Origin: Monosporascus cannonballus
Taxonomy: Eukaryota > Ascomycota > Sordariomycetes > Xylariales
DNA length: 64,000 nucleotides
Assembly (NCBI GenBank): GCA_004154925.1
Contig: QJNS01000051.1
Coordinates: 248,001 to 312,000 of the forward strand
Reading direction: 5' to 3'
Positions 36,683 to 49,000 of this stretch are shown here, piece after piece. The translations under genes and the position numbers were made by a program. The number at the start of each line of letters is the position of its first letter. Positions within the stretch are counted from its first letter, which is position 1. Below the pieces are notes generated by a model. It did not search any database and had not been told where the DNA came from. It saw only the letters and a program-made list of their open reading frames with translations.

Positions 36683-39600
36683 TTATATTTCGTTAAATTA
36701 TAATACGGTTTTCCTTTTTCGAAATTCATGTTTCGAAAATGTCCTTTTTATAAGTTATTTCAATTTTCTTTATTATATAATATCGTGTAGAAAACCGAAT
36801 TTAAAAAATTAAAATGGAGAATACTCTATTTAAATTTATCCTTTTCATATCGTACATATAAATGTATCTTCCTATTATACTGGCCGTAATATATCGTTTT
36901 ATTATTACTTTCAATCAGTGTTTTCTTGGTACAAATATTATATAACGCAGAATTAAACATTTTATAATATTAATATCCTGTTTATTATCTAATTAAATAG
37001 TTTCTTTTTTAACCATTTACGAATCGAATCAATATTGGAAAAGGCCAAAAAAAGATAGAACATGCAGGAGTTAAAATTCGCTGTTTTCGAAAATATAAAA
37101 AATTATAAGTCGATCGTATATAACGCATATTAATGTAAGATTTATGGTTTAAAAGACTTTAGACAAATTAAAATGTATTAAGAAGTAAATATATAAATAG
37201 AAATAAATAACATATTATATAAATATTCTCTTAAATATTACCTCATTTATTTATTCAGGTTCAAAAAATACTGACTACATCTATATAAATAAAATTGATT
37301 AAAGTAACCTTAGTTTAGACCGCGTTGCTGTTAATGTAACCTTTTTAATAGATATTAGATATTTAGAAAATTGCTTATAGATTTTTAAGTATTCTCGGAA
37401 TTTAGATGACTTTTTTATTTCATTCGATATTAATTAAATCTGAGATTTTTCGCATATCTAGATATGTTTCCGCTTTATACCTAGTTTCGTTTTCTATTCT
37501 TACGTTATTTCATGCAACATAAACTTTAATAATCTGCCTTATTAATTTATATAAAAATATAACAGATAAAATATATTTTCAGTTAAAGTAAAATGGTCAA
37601 TTCATAATTGTTTTAACCATATATAGTGATTTTATAACTATTAAAATATTCAAAATCGAGCTTATACAGAGTTTCTTTAATATAAATAGTTTTTAATATA
37701 AGGTAAATTATTGTTCTCAAAAAATCTTCCTTTTAATATTCTTAGATTATAAACTTAGTGTATTGAATTATTTATAAATTTATATTTTTATTTACTTTTT
37801 CGATATAAATATTTAAAATATTTTAAATTAAATTGTATTTTAATATGAACAAATGTGATATATTCGTTTCTTTAAATATTAAACGTAAAACTCAAGTTTA
37901 CATTTAACGGTATTATGGCAATATTTTTGTAATAATGAATCTTATACGTTAATTAAATAATAAATACTGTTTGGATTTAATTATTTTATTCGTAATTAAT
38001 AAAATAGCCGCAATACGTTATTAATATTTAATTTTTACAATTTATTTATTTCGTTATTTAAAATTTAAACGTTCTAAATAGCTTATAATATATTTTAGTG
38101 TGTATTATAAAAGCTTTGTAAAAAGGTAAAATAAATGTATCTGTATGATTAAAAAATATTTTGTTTCATAATCCGTTTATATTAAAAAGGTCTTTTGTTA
38201 ACAAAATATATATATTACTTATTCGATAATAATAATTATGAAACAAAATATAAAACAAACTGCTTTCGCAAATTTATCGTCGAGTACGTAACTATTATTG
38301 TAATATATTTTTATTATTATATTTTTTTAATGAAGAAAATGGATAGTAAAATTTATAATAATTAAATCTTATAGTATTTTCGAAATGAATAATAATTGTA
38401 ATTTTCTATAGAACTTACATCTTTATAATTTACATTTAATATATAATTTATATTATAATCGCGTTTGTTATACTGTTATCCTTATTTTGAAGAAATAGTG
38501 AATACTTTAAAGATCTTTTAATTATTGATATATCGTCTTTATAGGCTTAAGTACTAAATATATATTATATATTATTACCTGTTCGAGTATAAATTAATAT
38601 AATTATAAAAGCGGTTTTAAAATAATGGTAAAAATAATATTATTAATTTTAACCAATTCTTTTCAAAAATTTATTATTTATTGAAAATATTAGTTTTATT
38701 ACTTTTTTAAACCCTTTTTATAAATAATAACAAAATCCAAATTGATTATATATTTTACGTATTATAATTATTAGTTCGTTAAATGTTTGATTATAATAGA
38801 AATACAAACAATTTGTTAATGCATTTAAACTTCAACATAATAAAGAGTTCTTTTGATGAAATACTTTACTTTTCCAAAATATATAATCATAATTAAAATT
38901 CTTTATTTTAAAATAACGTAATTAAATTTAGTTCTGTTTAATTTATACGGAAAAAGATAGTAAAATATACTTTATTTTAAATATTTTATTCTTTAATTCT
39001 TATATTTAACGTATAATAAAACATCTTCGTTTTTAGTTAAAAAGAATATATTGTATTATACATAATTTATATGCATTTGGTAATAATTATATGTTAAACT
39101 TTTAAACTAATTTTAATTGTGTAAGATAATGAATAGCTAAAAGCTGGAATGAGGCGATCTCCTACTAGTAGTAAAGCAGATTCCAAAAAGTAAGTGTATG
39201 AGGTTACTTTCATATGGCGTTTCTCACTAGCTACTAGATGGTGGATTTATACTAGTAAGTGGATCGGTGGCTGATCGGTGGCTGGTCGGCTACTAGCCTC
39301 ATTCTTATAGGGGCTGTATTCTCTCAAATTCACGGTATTTATTTGCATTACTTTTTAATAAAATTATGTAAAAGTTTAATAACTTTCCTACACTTTCGGA
39401 TTAATCTTTTATAACAAATAATAAATGTTTAAAATATTTATATATTTTCATTATAATTAATATTTATTCTTTTATAATTATAATACTTTGCTGAAAATTT
39501 ACCTTTATATATTTTAAAATAAGATATTTGAAATATTGTATTCTCTATTTTTAGAATTCCGTTTTTTATAATAATTAATAATTTCATATTTTATAAAAGT

Positions 39601-42070
39601 TAAAAACAAGTATAAAGGCATTGTATTTGTAATATTTCGGTTTTAAAGTAAAAGGAAATATGGTAATAATAATATATAAGAAGAATAAAAAAAATATATT
39701 TATCATGTAAAATGTATTATGAGTTAACATATTATGAATATAATTTTAAATTTAATTACGATTATGAAATATATAAGCAATTTATATTTCGTTTGAAGAA
39801 AGGGTTTTTATTTATGAATTTCTCGTAATTTTATTACGTTTATATATATGTTTAATATAAAATTCTGCCGTTTAATTATGAATAATTAATTATAAATGTA
39901 AATTTGTTATTTTGTTTAAATGCGAAAAATATACAACGCTTTATACTCAACTTTAAAAAACCAATTTATATTTTTGTAAATGATTTTGAAAAATCTTTGT
40001 AAAATCGCTTCATTGATTGTAATTAAAATAATATATAAAGCAGAGTTTCTGCATATAAACTTTTAAACGATTTTTTATAATTTAATATCTTATATTTGTG
40101 TAATTCCGTATCAAATTCGTTTAAAAAACCATAGGTATTAATTATATTATCACAATATAATAATTAAATAGTTTAACCTTTACATCCACTATTTTAAATT
40201 CTTATTTATATATTTAAATTACAATTTAATTCTAATAATAAAAATAATAATAATACATTATATTTTCTTCAAAAACAGTTTTTTACATTTTTATGTTTTT
40301 AAATAAATTAGTCTTTATTGTCTTTCCATACCTATATTTGTTAATACTTCCGATCCACTATTAAGATTTCGTTTTTATTTATTCAAGAAATATAAAACAA
40401 ATTTTACCCCGTTAATTTCATTGTTAAGTATAATTGCGTATTAATATATTTAAAATAATTTTAAAATGATATCGTTGCTTTTAAACAGAATGTTATTGAA
40501 ATTTATTATTTAATATAATATTTCAATAAGAATGTTAAAATAATTAATTTATTATTAAAACTTTTTAATATCTTAAAGAAATTTTAAATTTCTTGACATA
40601 AAAAGTATTTAAAAGTTTGATTCTCATTTTATAAAACTTTAAATTTATTAAAAATATTCGATATAATATAATTCTCATTCAAATCTTCGTATTTTATTAG
40701 CATGATATTTTAATATATTTTCATGTATATATTAAAGTAATAAATTAATAATGGCTTTTCTTATTATCTTTAACGAACTTTTCGAAGATTCTTTTTAATT
40801 TCTTTAAATTTCGTAATATTAGAACCTTTTTATAAAGAATTGTTATTAAAATTTCATTCGAATTTGTCAAGTTTTATTAATAATTTTTAAAATTGATACA
40901 TTAAATTATTATATATATCGATTTTCTCGTCATACTTATTTTTTATATTATATTAATGTTTTTTACTTAACTTACGATTTCTTTTATTAAGGAAATAAAT
41001 TTTTCATGTAAACTATAAACTATTATTAGCTTTGATTATGGTTCTTTAAATCCAGTTGTCGAATAAATTACGCTCTTTTTTTATATTCTTTTTAAGATTC
41101 ATTATAAATATTTACTAAAAATAAAAATTCTTAATAACCGTTAAATAATATTTTTCTATAATATGTTACATTAATACTATAAGATTTTTATTTTATTCAT
41201 ATGGTTTTATAGAGTAATAATTCGAAGATATCAATGTTATCGTTTACTCGTTTAATATTTCCGATTTAATTTAAAAATTCGAATTTCTTCTTATATATAC
41301 ATATATTAAGTTAAAATATAAATGTATCCCGTTTTTTATATATAAAATATATTGGCTTTTCATAATATACGCAGTATATTTTGCCGCATCGGTTTACAGT
41401 TTCAATATAAATAATTTTTGTTTATTTTCAAATTTTCTTTACCATTTTTACAACGTATTATTATTTCTTTCACATTGTTTAAAATAATGCTTCATACTTT
41501 TGATATTTTATATAAGACTTTTTATTACAGTGAATCTTATATATTTTGAACTTGAATTATATTAGCGTTTTTTTTATATTTATTGAACGAATTTCACTTT
41601 AAATTAATTAATTATGTTTTTAGCATAATAGTTTAACTGCTTGATTATTCCAGGTTTTCATAAATATTTTAATAATATTTTATTTTTTAAAAATTATAAT
41701 ACTATATCTAGTTATTTGTTTAAAATCAAACCGCTCCGAAATTTATACATTTATAACCGGTTTTAAAAATATAAAAAATCTATTTTATTTCTATTCTTTA
41801 TTTAAGGTTCATATACATATATGTAAAATATATTAAGTTTTTATTTATTTTTTAAATTGTGAATAATTATTTATCCATCATTTTTGCAATATATTTATCC
41901 AATATAATAAACCGTTTAATCGAACTAACGTCGTTTTCTATATTATGTTTTATGATTTTATAAAATATACTGATAAAAACATCCAGTTCCTTATTTTTTA
42001 TCTGGCCTTAATTACGAAAGTATTGTAAATAATCATATATTTAAAGATTAAACTTTTTTTATAATTAACA
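36683..42070 (-). pseudogene. Chromovirus gag-pol relic on minus, heavily decayed
   Basis: AT-rich, with the minus-strand polyprotein barely readable. The clearest anchor is the RT thumb near 39,380-39,430 (IFKTFIICYKRLIRKCRK), matching FLGFVNYYKKFIRNFNK of the better copy at 22.1 kb. RNase H, integrase and chromodomain would lie to the left, gag to the right. A MITE-like insert interrupts it at about 39,145. The 5' LTR could be the copy at 42,075 or the one at 42,897. Confidence 0.5.
39145..39306. mobile_element. MITE-like insert, lightly mutated
   Basis: About 160 bp of near-normal composition in very AT-rich DNA. Perfect 9-bp inverted ends: GAATGAGGC at 39,147-39,155 and GCCTCATTC at 39,296-39,304. 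Inside are repeated CTACTAG or ACTAGTA motifs and a tandem GATCGGTGGCTG pair at about 39,262-39,285. No coding capacity. Below the size usually needed to trigger RIP, which would explain its clean sequence. Confidence 0.6.
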
Positions 42071-42074
42071 GAGG

Positions 42075-42470
42075 TGTTACGGCTAGGCGGTTTAACCAAC
42101 TATTAAATCTAAGTCGTACGAGTTTATGTTAGCAGGAGTCTCGTAGAAGTCGGAGCAATAAATACAGTAACGTATTACGTCTCGTAATACCAAGGGCGTC
42201 TTGAGTCACGATGTATTAATAGATAGTTAGTATTGATCAATATTGCAAGCTGAGGCTATCTAAACTATGGATATCATGAGCGTATATATCTTTCATAGCT
42301 TGATTGGATCTTCATTGGATCTTGATACCGTTACAGATCCGATGCCATTGGATTCGATTGGTTCTGTATAGATATATTTGGATCTCGACGCCAAGAGGAA
42401 TCCAAATCACGTAACCTTTTCGCGTGGGTCCGACCGATTCCTGCGACCGATCTTGGTTTGGGTCATAACA
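42075..42470 (-). repeat. LTR-A copy, nearly unmutated
   Basis: Plus strand runs from TGTTACGGCTAGGCGG to GGTCATAACA (396 bp), with GC-rich parts such as TTCATTGGATCTTGATACC. It is one of the least mutated copies and has its own 3' half (GGTCCGACCGATTCCTGCGA), defining a subfamily also seen, decayed, at 30.2, 43.2, 52.2 and 63.0 kb. Flanks AGAGG and AGATT do not match. Confidence 0.75.
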
Positions 42471-42896
42471 AGATTTATTATATTTTAAACCGGTTTTTGT
42501 TTAAACGTAAGAAATTATTACGTCATTTATTTTAGAAAATAATATTAAAAAGAGCATTTTGTTGATTAATATTTTTGGGATTTCTTTTCAAATAATCGCT
42601 TATAACGGGTTTGAAATAATCGGCTGCGGTGTTTATGAAAAATGTTTTTACGACTAAAATTCAACTTATAAATTTGTTGAAAAGAAAATCGGAAATACAG
42701 GTATATTTGAATAAGAATAATTTAAAAATCACTTTTTTTAATTATACGGCTTTAGTCTTTTATGCCTTATTTTTATAAAAAGAATTATAAAACTAAAATA
42801 TGCGTAACTTAATTAATTATTAAATTTGCGTTTCAAATGTTCTACTAAGAGTTTAAAATTATAAACAAAACTTTTTAAGTATTTATCGATATTTTA
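42471..42896. other. AT-rich spacer between LTR-A copies
   Basis: Moderately decayed sequence with no recognisable gene. Either internal sequence of the minus-strand relic to the left or the flank of a solo LTR. Confidence 0.35.
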
Positions 42897-43190
42897 ATAA
42901 TATTATAGATTATTGAAACCTTAATAAAACTATTAAGTTTATGTTATAAGAATTTATATTAATACAAATATTTTAAAGTCTTAAATATTAAATATAATAA
43001 TTAATTATATTTTATTATATTAAAAATAATATACGTAGCGAAAACTTACTTTATTTCGATTTAAGTTTCATAAATAAATATATTATTTCTATTCAATTTA
43101 CCTTTAAATGCTTTATAATCGGTCTCCATCGAATTAATATATAACTTGACCCCCTTAACTCGTAGACTTTTATTAGGACCGTTTTCTGCG
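42897..43190 (-). repeat. LTR-A copy, partial and heavily mutated
   Basis: Aligns with the first and last parts of the 36,303 copy (TATTAAGTTTATGTTATAAG early, TTTTATTAGGACCGTTTTC at the end). It ends in a GC-rich patch, GCGCCCGCGCCGC. The left edge is approximate. Confidence 0.5.
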
Positions 43191-43213
43191 CCCGCGCCGC
43201 ATTAGATATTAAT

Positions 43214-43585
43214 AGCATCACGACTCAAGCTAAGATTAATAGTAAAAAGCCATCGGATTTATATTAGTAAATTACGTAATCTGGATTTTTCTGGTTAGCA
43301 AAATTAAAATAAATCTAAATAAAGCTACTTATGTGTAATAAAATTAAATTTAAAATACTTTTAAAATTGAACAAAATTTTCTCTAAAGAAAATAAAATAT
43401 ATACCTTTATTAATTCTCTGACGTTACCAAATATGATTTGTAATATAATTTCGTTGCTCAAAATAACCTTAATATTACGAAATGTAAGTATAAATATCTT
43501 ATTATTTAAAGTTCTAGGACGTTTCCACTAATATAAACTCAGACGACTCAAGTTTAATAATTAGTCAAACCCCTAACCGTTAGAT
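43214..43585 (+). repeat. LTR-A copy, sense orientation
   Basis: Starts CATCACGACTCAAGC and ends CCTAACCGTTAGA. The first half has the CATCGGATTTATATTAG and TTTTCTGGTTAGC blocks of the 42,075 subfamily in reverse. Moderately mutated. It lies immediately right of an oppositely oriented copy. The open frame 43,331-43,531 inside it is not a gene. Confidence 0.6.
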
Positions 43586-44355
43586 TTAAATTAGTACTAA
43601 AGCATTTAATAATTTCTAAAAATATTTAAAGTTCATCTAGACGTAATTATACTATTAAATTAGTTAATACTTTATAAATGTTCGTTTTTTGGATTATTAT
43701 ACTATGTAGGTTTGATATTACACGGTAATAAATTTACATGTATTAATATCATCTTAGTCGTAGTATAAACTCTTCACTTATATTTAAAATTTTAATATAT
43801 ATAATTTTTAAAAATATTCAATAAAGCGTTTTTGCGAAGTTTTTTTACTTGTATATAATTATAGTTATACAGTTTTGTAAAGTTTTGCTAATTAGATAAA
43901 TATGTGTCTTTTTTATCAATATTATATTTTTATTAACAGTTGTTTTCACCGTAAATAATTTATTAAATCGAAGATTATTTAGCCAAGTAGGTCGCGTTTC
44001 CCTTTAAAGGAGGACTTTAGCGATAAAATAAGTAGTGGAGATATAGAATTGAAATACGGATCTAGGCGATCTAGATAGATATATATGAACCTGACAAAAC
44101 CTCAGCTATTAAGGCCGTTTGCTTTACTAAAGAAAGCCCTTTTTAAAGAGTTGGAATGTGTCTACGGTGTAGATTTAACTCAGACTTCTTAGAATTTAAC
44201 ACTTTAGATATATTACTAAGACTGCCGTCAAAAGAACTTAGAGAAATAACTAAATAGTTAAAATATTTCTCAACAACTAAGATAGAAATATTTAATTTCG
44301 TATTATATATTTTTATAAATTTCTTTTAAAAAAAGTCAAGAAAAAGTTTTATTAT
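43586..44355. other. Retroelement interior or flank with a less mutated block
   Basis: AT-rich to about 43,975; then a less mutated block to about 44,250 in which a plus-strand frame opening MNLTKPQLLRPFALLKKA at 44,083 reads about 45 codons before a TAG. Not recognised. It ends in ATTAT (44,351-44,355), the left target duplication of the LTR-D element. Confidence 0.4.
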
Positions 44356-44543
44356 TGTAAAAGGCTTCACCTAAGAGGTCTGCAATCAGTTGCTAATAAG
44401 AGTTTATTTTCTAGCTAAAGAGAAAAAAAAGGGAAGATAAAAATACAGTTATATATGTTCGTATATAAGGCGTTGCGTTAATGTTATTTGATATCGGCGT
44501 TTATCCGGTGCTCCATAATACGGCTTTATATAACCCCATTATA
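44356..44543 (-). repeat. 3' LTR of the LTR-D element
   Basis: Plus strand TGTAAAAGGCTTCACC through AAGATAAAAATACAG to ACCCCATTATA. Aligned to 51,079-51,262 along its length. This copy is less mutated in its first half and more in its second half than the partner. Confidence 0.85.
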
Positions 44544-44599
44544 TTATTCCTTATTTTTTCTAAAAGTGGTTAATTTATTGCAAAATCAATAATTACTTT

Positions 44600-46080
44600 A
44601 ATTTTTAAGTTTTAATTAATCCGAAATTCGAAAGTTTATCGATTTTCGAATTAAGCTTAATTTAAGTAATTAATTATAAGCTAATTATGCGTTAAATAAG
44701 TTTATATATAAAAGCGTTTTTACGCTTTTATTTATTTTAACTTTTCTTAATAATAACTTAATTCGGTAAAGTAATTTTTATTAATACCTATAATAATGTT
44801 TTTATGCGTTATTTCGTAACGGTTTAAAAATTGATTAATATGTTATAATACCGCAAAACTGCCCCGTAAAAAAACTCTCCTATAGTTTCGTGCTTTTCTA
44901 GCAAATCGAAATTTATTAAAACTTTTCGTATACTACGTATTTGCATTACTTTAAACGAATATTCCGCCCATATTCGTAATATACCTTATTTTATTTATAT
45001 AATTCGTTTTGCCAAAAACTCGGATACGTTTTATTTAAATTAACAGAATATGTAATTTGCTTATATATTATTTATTTATTATTTCTAAAATGCTTATTAT
45101 TATAAGTAAAAAAGCAGTTTATTATTAGGCTTATATTAGTTATAATTATAAATGTTTCGAAATACATATCTTTTTTGTTTTTGCTGGTATATTTTTTAAC
45201 GTAATTTCCGTATAGTTCGTAAATATTCCCAAGTTTTGTTAAGTAATTAATGTATTTTACGAAATTGCTTTTAATTCCGATTACGGAAATCTTAATAAGT
45301 TCTTTTTTTATCGTATTTTTTATATTATTCTTTTATCGTTAACCCTGGTTTAACGGTTATCCGTATATAGGCAAAGACGGGTACCGAGGCCTTAACTTTA
45401 TATTTTAAATTTTTGTATGTTATTCGTTTTGAAATAAATATATGCTTTTAAATTTTAGTTTATACGTTGTTTATACATAGCTTAAGTTGCCGATTTTGCC
45501 GGTCCTTTTACATAACGTAATAAAGGACATATTAAACATGAAAATAATAAATCCCGTTATATAAAGATTCTTTTGCGATACCTTTACGTTTTTTCCACGT
45601 TATTTATTAATTTACGTTATAAGTTACTTTAATAACCGTTAATAATTGCATTATTAATATTTTCGAAACTTTTATAATTATAATTTAAATAATTAAAAAA
45701 ATTCCGGTTTTGCCGGAATTTGATATAAATAAAGCCGAATAATTACGCGTTTTAAATACGTAATTCCCGTATAACATTAACGTTATAAATTCGTAAAGTA
45801 AATCGTTAAATTTATAAATTCTTAAAAATAATTAAATAATTTCGTAATTAATATATTATTTTTATAACTTTTAATTCTTTTTTAATATATTTTGTTCGTA
45901 AATAATGGGAATGTTATTTTCATACTTATTTGTAAATCATATAAGGTTAATTTTAAACGGTTTTCCCAAATCTTTTATATTATTTATACGTTATCCGGCC
46001 GGTACTTTTAGGTTGGACTTTTATCCGTCCGTTTCCGAATAATATGCTGGATTTGGGGTCCGTTATTAATGATTATATTG
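44600..46080 (-). pseudogene. Unrecognised coding-like region downstream of pol
   Basis: Between the chromodomain and 3' LTR of the LTR-D element, minus-strand translations stay open longer than in ordinary noncoding DNA of this composition. One stretch of about 47 codons without a stop (about 44,834-44,981) contains EKHETIGEFFYGAVLRYYN. Farther upstream are stretches such as KKDMYFETF or KRYVFRN, depending on frame. Most stops are TAA or TAG, as expected from mutated Gln or Trp codons. I could not settle one frame or match a family. It may be an extra ORF, a captured host gene or a long 3' extension of pol. Confidence 0.4.
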
Positions 46081-49000
46081 TCGTATTTCTTTTCGAATTG
46101 CTATAAAGCCGCCGTATCTGCGAATTCTTTGAATAATTTCCAAATTGAATTTACGTAATTTAATTACTTTATTTGGATGTGGCATATAAAGTTTTTTTTT
46201 ACCTTTTTAATGCCGGCTTGGAAAATATATTCGATTTTGAATTCCGGTTTGTTAAACGTTTTAAAAATAATAAAAAAGGGTTATATATTTACGTTAATTT
46301 GGGCCGGTAAAGGGTTATAATTTGCATATTTTCATAAATTAATATAAAAATAATTATAAATTCTTTTAAGTATATTTAATTTAATAACCTAAAAATTAAT
46401 TATTTTAAGTACTTAATATTTGGCTAAAAGTTATCTTAATTTTTTCGACGGCCAGAAAATAACGATATTTTTAAGAATAACCAGATTTTGTCGTTAATTT
46501 CGTATTTTTCGGCGGAAAAATAACATTTATTTATTGTTTTTTCCTAGGTTTGCTAGGCCGCCGGCAGTACGACTTAGGCGAATTCCGTATTTTTTCGTAA
46601 TTTCCTAACGAAACTTTCCGTTTTTATACGTAAATCCTTTTTAACTGCCGAATTATTTTTTACTTAGGGAATTAGATTAACATAATACAGGTAAAATAAG
46701 AAAAAAAACTTAATTTTATCAAAATCATATTGCGGTTATTAATTATAAATATTGTTTTCGGAAAAAACTTACTTTATTCTTATTATAAATATGTTATGAA
46801 AATTTACAAATAAATTAATATTTCTGAATTAAGTTTTTCCGTAATATTATTTGTTTTTAAGTAATATACAGTAAAAAAGCGTTATTTTATCCTTATTAAT
46901 TCGTAAAATGTGATCCAGAATTTCCTTATTTAATTATCTTTTTTATTATTTATAATAACCTTAAGAAAAATATAGCATTTGTAATATATTTTTACAAATA
47001 CTTCCATATATACTTTTATATTTATTATACGTATCCCTTTTAAGATTATTATTTTAAATATTTAATTTATTATAATTATCAAGAAATATGGATCGTATTT
47101 AAAAATAGTTCATAAATTAATTATAAAATTAATCGATAATTTGTTATAAAATTAATTGGAAACCGGAAATAATTTTAATAATATTTTTTCTATTTTTGTA
47201 TACGTCTTTATGGCCGTATACGTCGTAATTCCTGCAGAATTACCTTATTATACGATATATACCCAGCCAGAGAAAGTTTTTAGAAAATACCGTTATCGTA
47301 ACCTTTTTGCCTAGATACTGTATTATATAGGAATCGTAAATACTTTATATTAAAGCCGTTTTAAACGGCTCCTAATTTAAAATTGAAAAACGTTTCCGAA
47401 ATTAAAAAAGGCCTTTAAGGTCCAAAATATATTCTGTAATTAATATTAATAATTTTAATTCCGCCGAAAAATTACGTTTTTTTATAATACATTTTATAAT
47501 ATAATTATAACTTTTATTATATTTTAATATTACGTGCTAAGGTTTTTAAAACTTTTCGTAATATTAAAATATTTACGTTTTTTAAAATAACTTATTACTT
47601 TTAATTTTAATATTATTAATTATTATCGTATTTTCGATATATTGTTAACGTTTCGTAAATAATATAAATAATTATTTATCCTTTATTAATTATAAATTTT
47701 ATACCATTTTCCGGTTATCATTTCCTTTTATAAATATATTTTATTTTTTATATAAAAATGTATTAGCTTTAATATTTAAACGGCTGGTACAGAATTTAAA
47801 ATAAAAGTTAAAACAAAATAATTCTTTTAATTATTTTATTTTACGTTTATTGAACTTTTTAATAATTATAAAATATTTTAAATTTTTATAATTGATAATA
47901 ATTTTAAATAAGGTTATTATATTACGTAATTTTATATCTTACGTTTTTAAATACCTTATTATTATTAGAAATTTCTTATTATATATGTCGTAATTAACTT
48001 TAATAAGATTTAACTTTGTGGAATAATAAATGACTAAACATAATATTTTTAATTTATGAATTTAAAATAAATAATTTTTAAATACTACCTTTAAATAATA
48101 TATTTTTAATGCTATAAATTTTTCAAGGTTTCATTACGTTAAGATCTGTTCCGTTATAAAGGAGCTTTTAAAACGTTTGAATGTTTTTCCTTTTCTTAAA
48201 AAAATAAAGTTTCTTTTCGGATTAAAATTATTATTAATACCGATATATCCGCATAATAAATTATGAAATTGTAATAAAAATTTGCGAACTCTAAAAAACT
48301 TTGGATTTTTTTAAATATTTTAAAAAATTTTACTTTTTAATTACGCGTAATTCTTCGGAGTCCATTTATATCTCTTTCCCGGCGTTTATAATAAATCCAA
48401 GATATTTTATCGTTTTTACGTCAAATTCGTATTTAAAAATATTTAAATTTAAACCCGTTTTTTTAAGCAGCTTAAGATTTTTTAATTTTTTTGTATATAA
48501 CCTTCCTTGGATCTGGAGGAAAAAATAAGGATATTGTCAATATATGTTAAATAAAAAAACGTCGAAATATTTTTTAGGACCCCGTTAATGTATTGCTAAA
48601 CAATCGGGGAAACCTTGTATAAGCCGAATAATATTATTAATTATTCGTATAAACCGAAACGCGTTTAAAATACCGTTTTTTATTTAATTTTTTCTTCAAT
48701 TTTAAATTTATAAAAATTGATTCCGATATTTATTTTTGTAAATTATTTAGTATAAAAAATAACCTCAAGGTTTCCCAAATAAGTGGTAAAAATTTTTTTT
48801 TTAATTATTATATTATTGGTTTAATAATCGTAATAAAAACGTAACTTTTCTCCTGGTCTTTTTATAAATAAAACCGGAACCTTTACAGATAAATTATTTA
48901 TACAAATATACTTTTTATCTAAAAATTCCGTTAAGGTTTTTCTTAAGGCTAATAATTTCCCCTTAATTATATTATATAAAAACCCTTATAATGCTGGTGT

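Noticed and set aside
44600..46080. Starship captain (DUF3435-type recombinase) as the identity of the extra LTR-D region
   Set aside because: Some basic, aromatic stretches looked loosely similar, but no catalytic residues could be placed and the frame is not settled.
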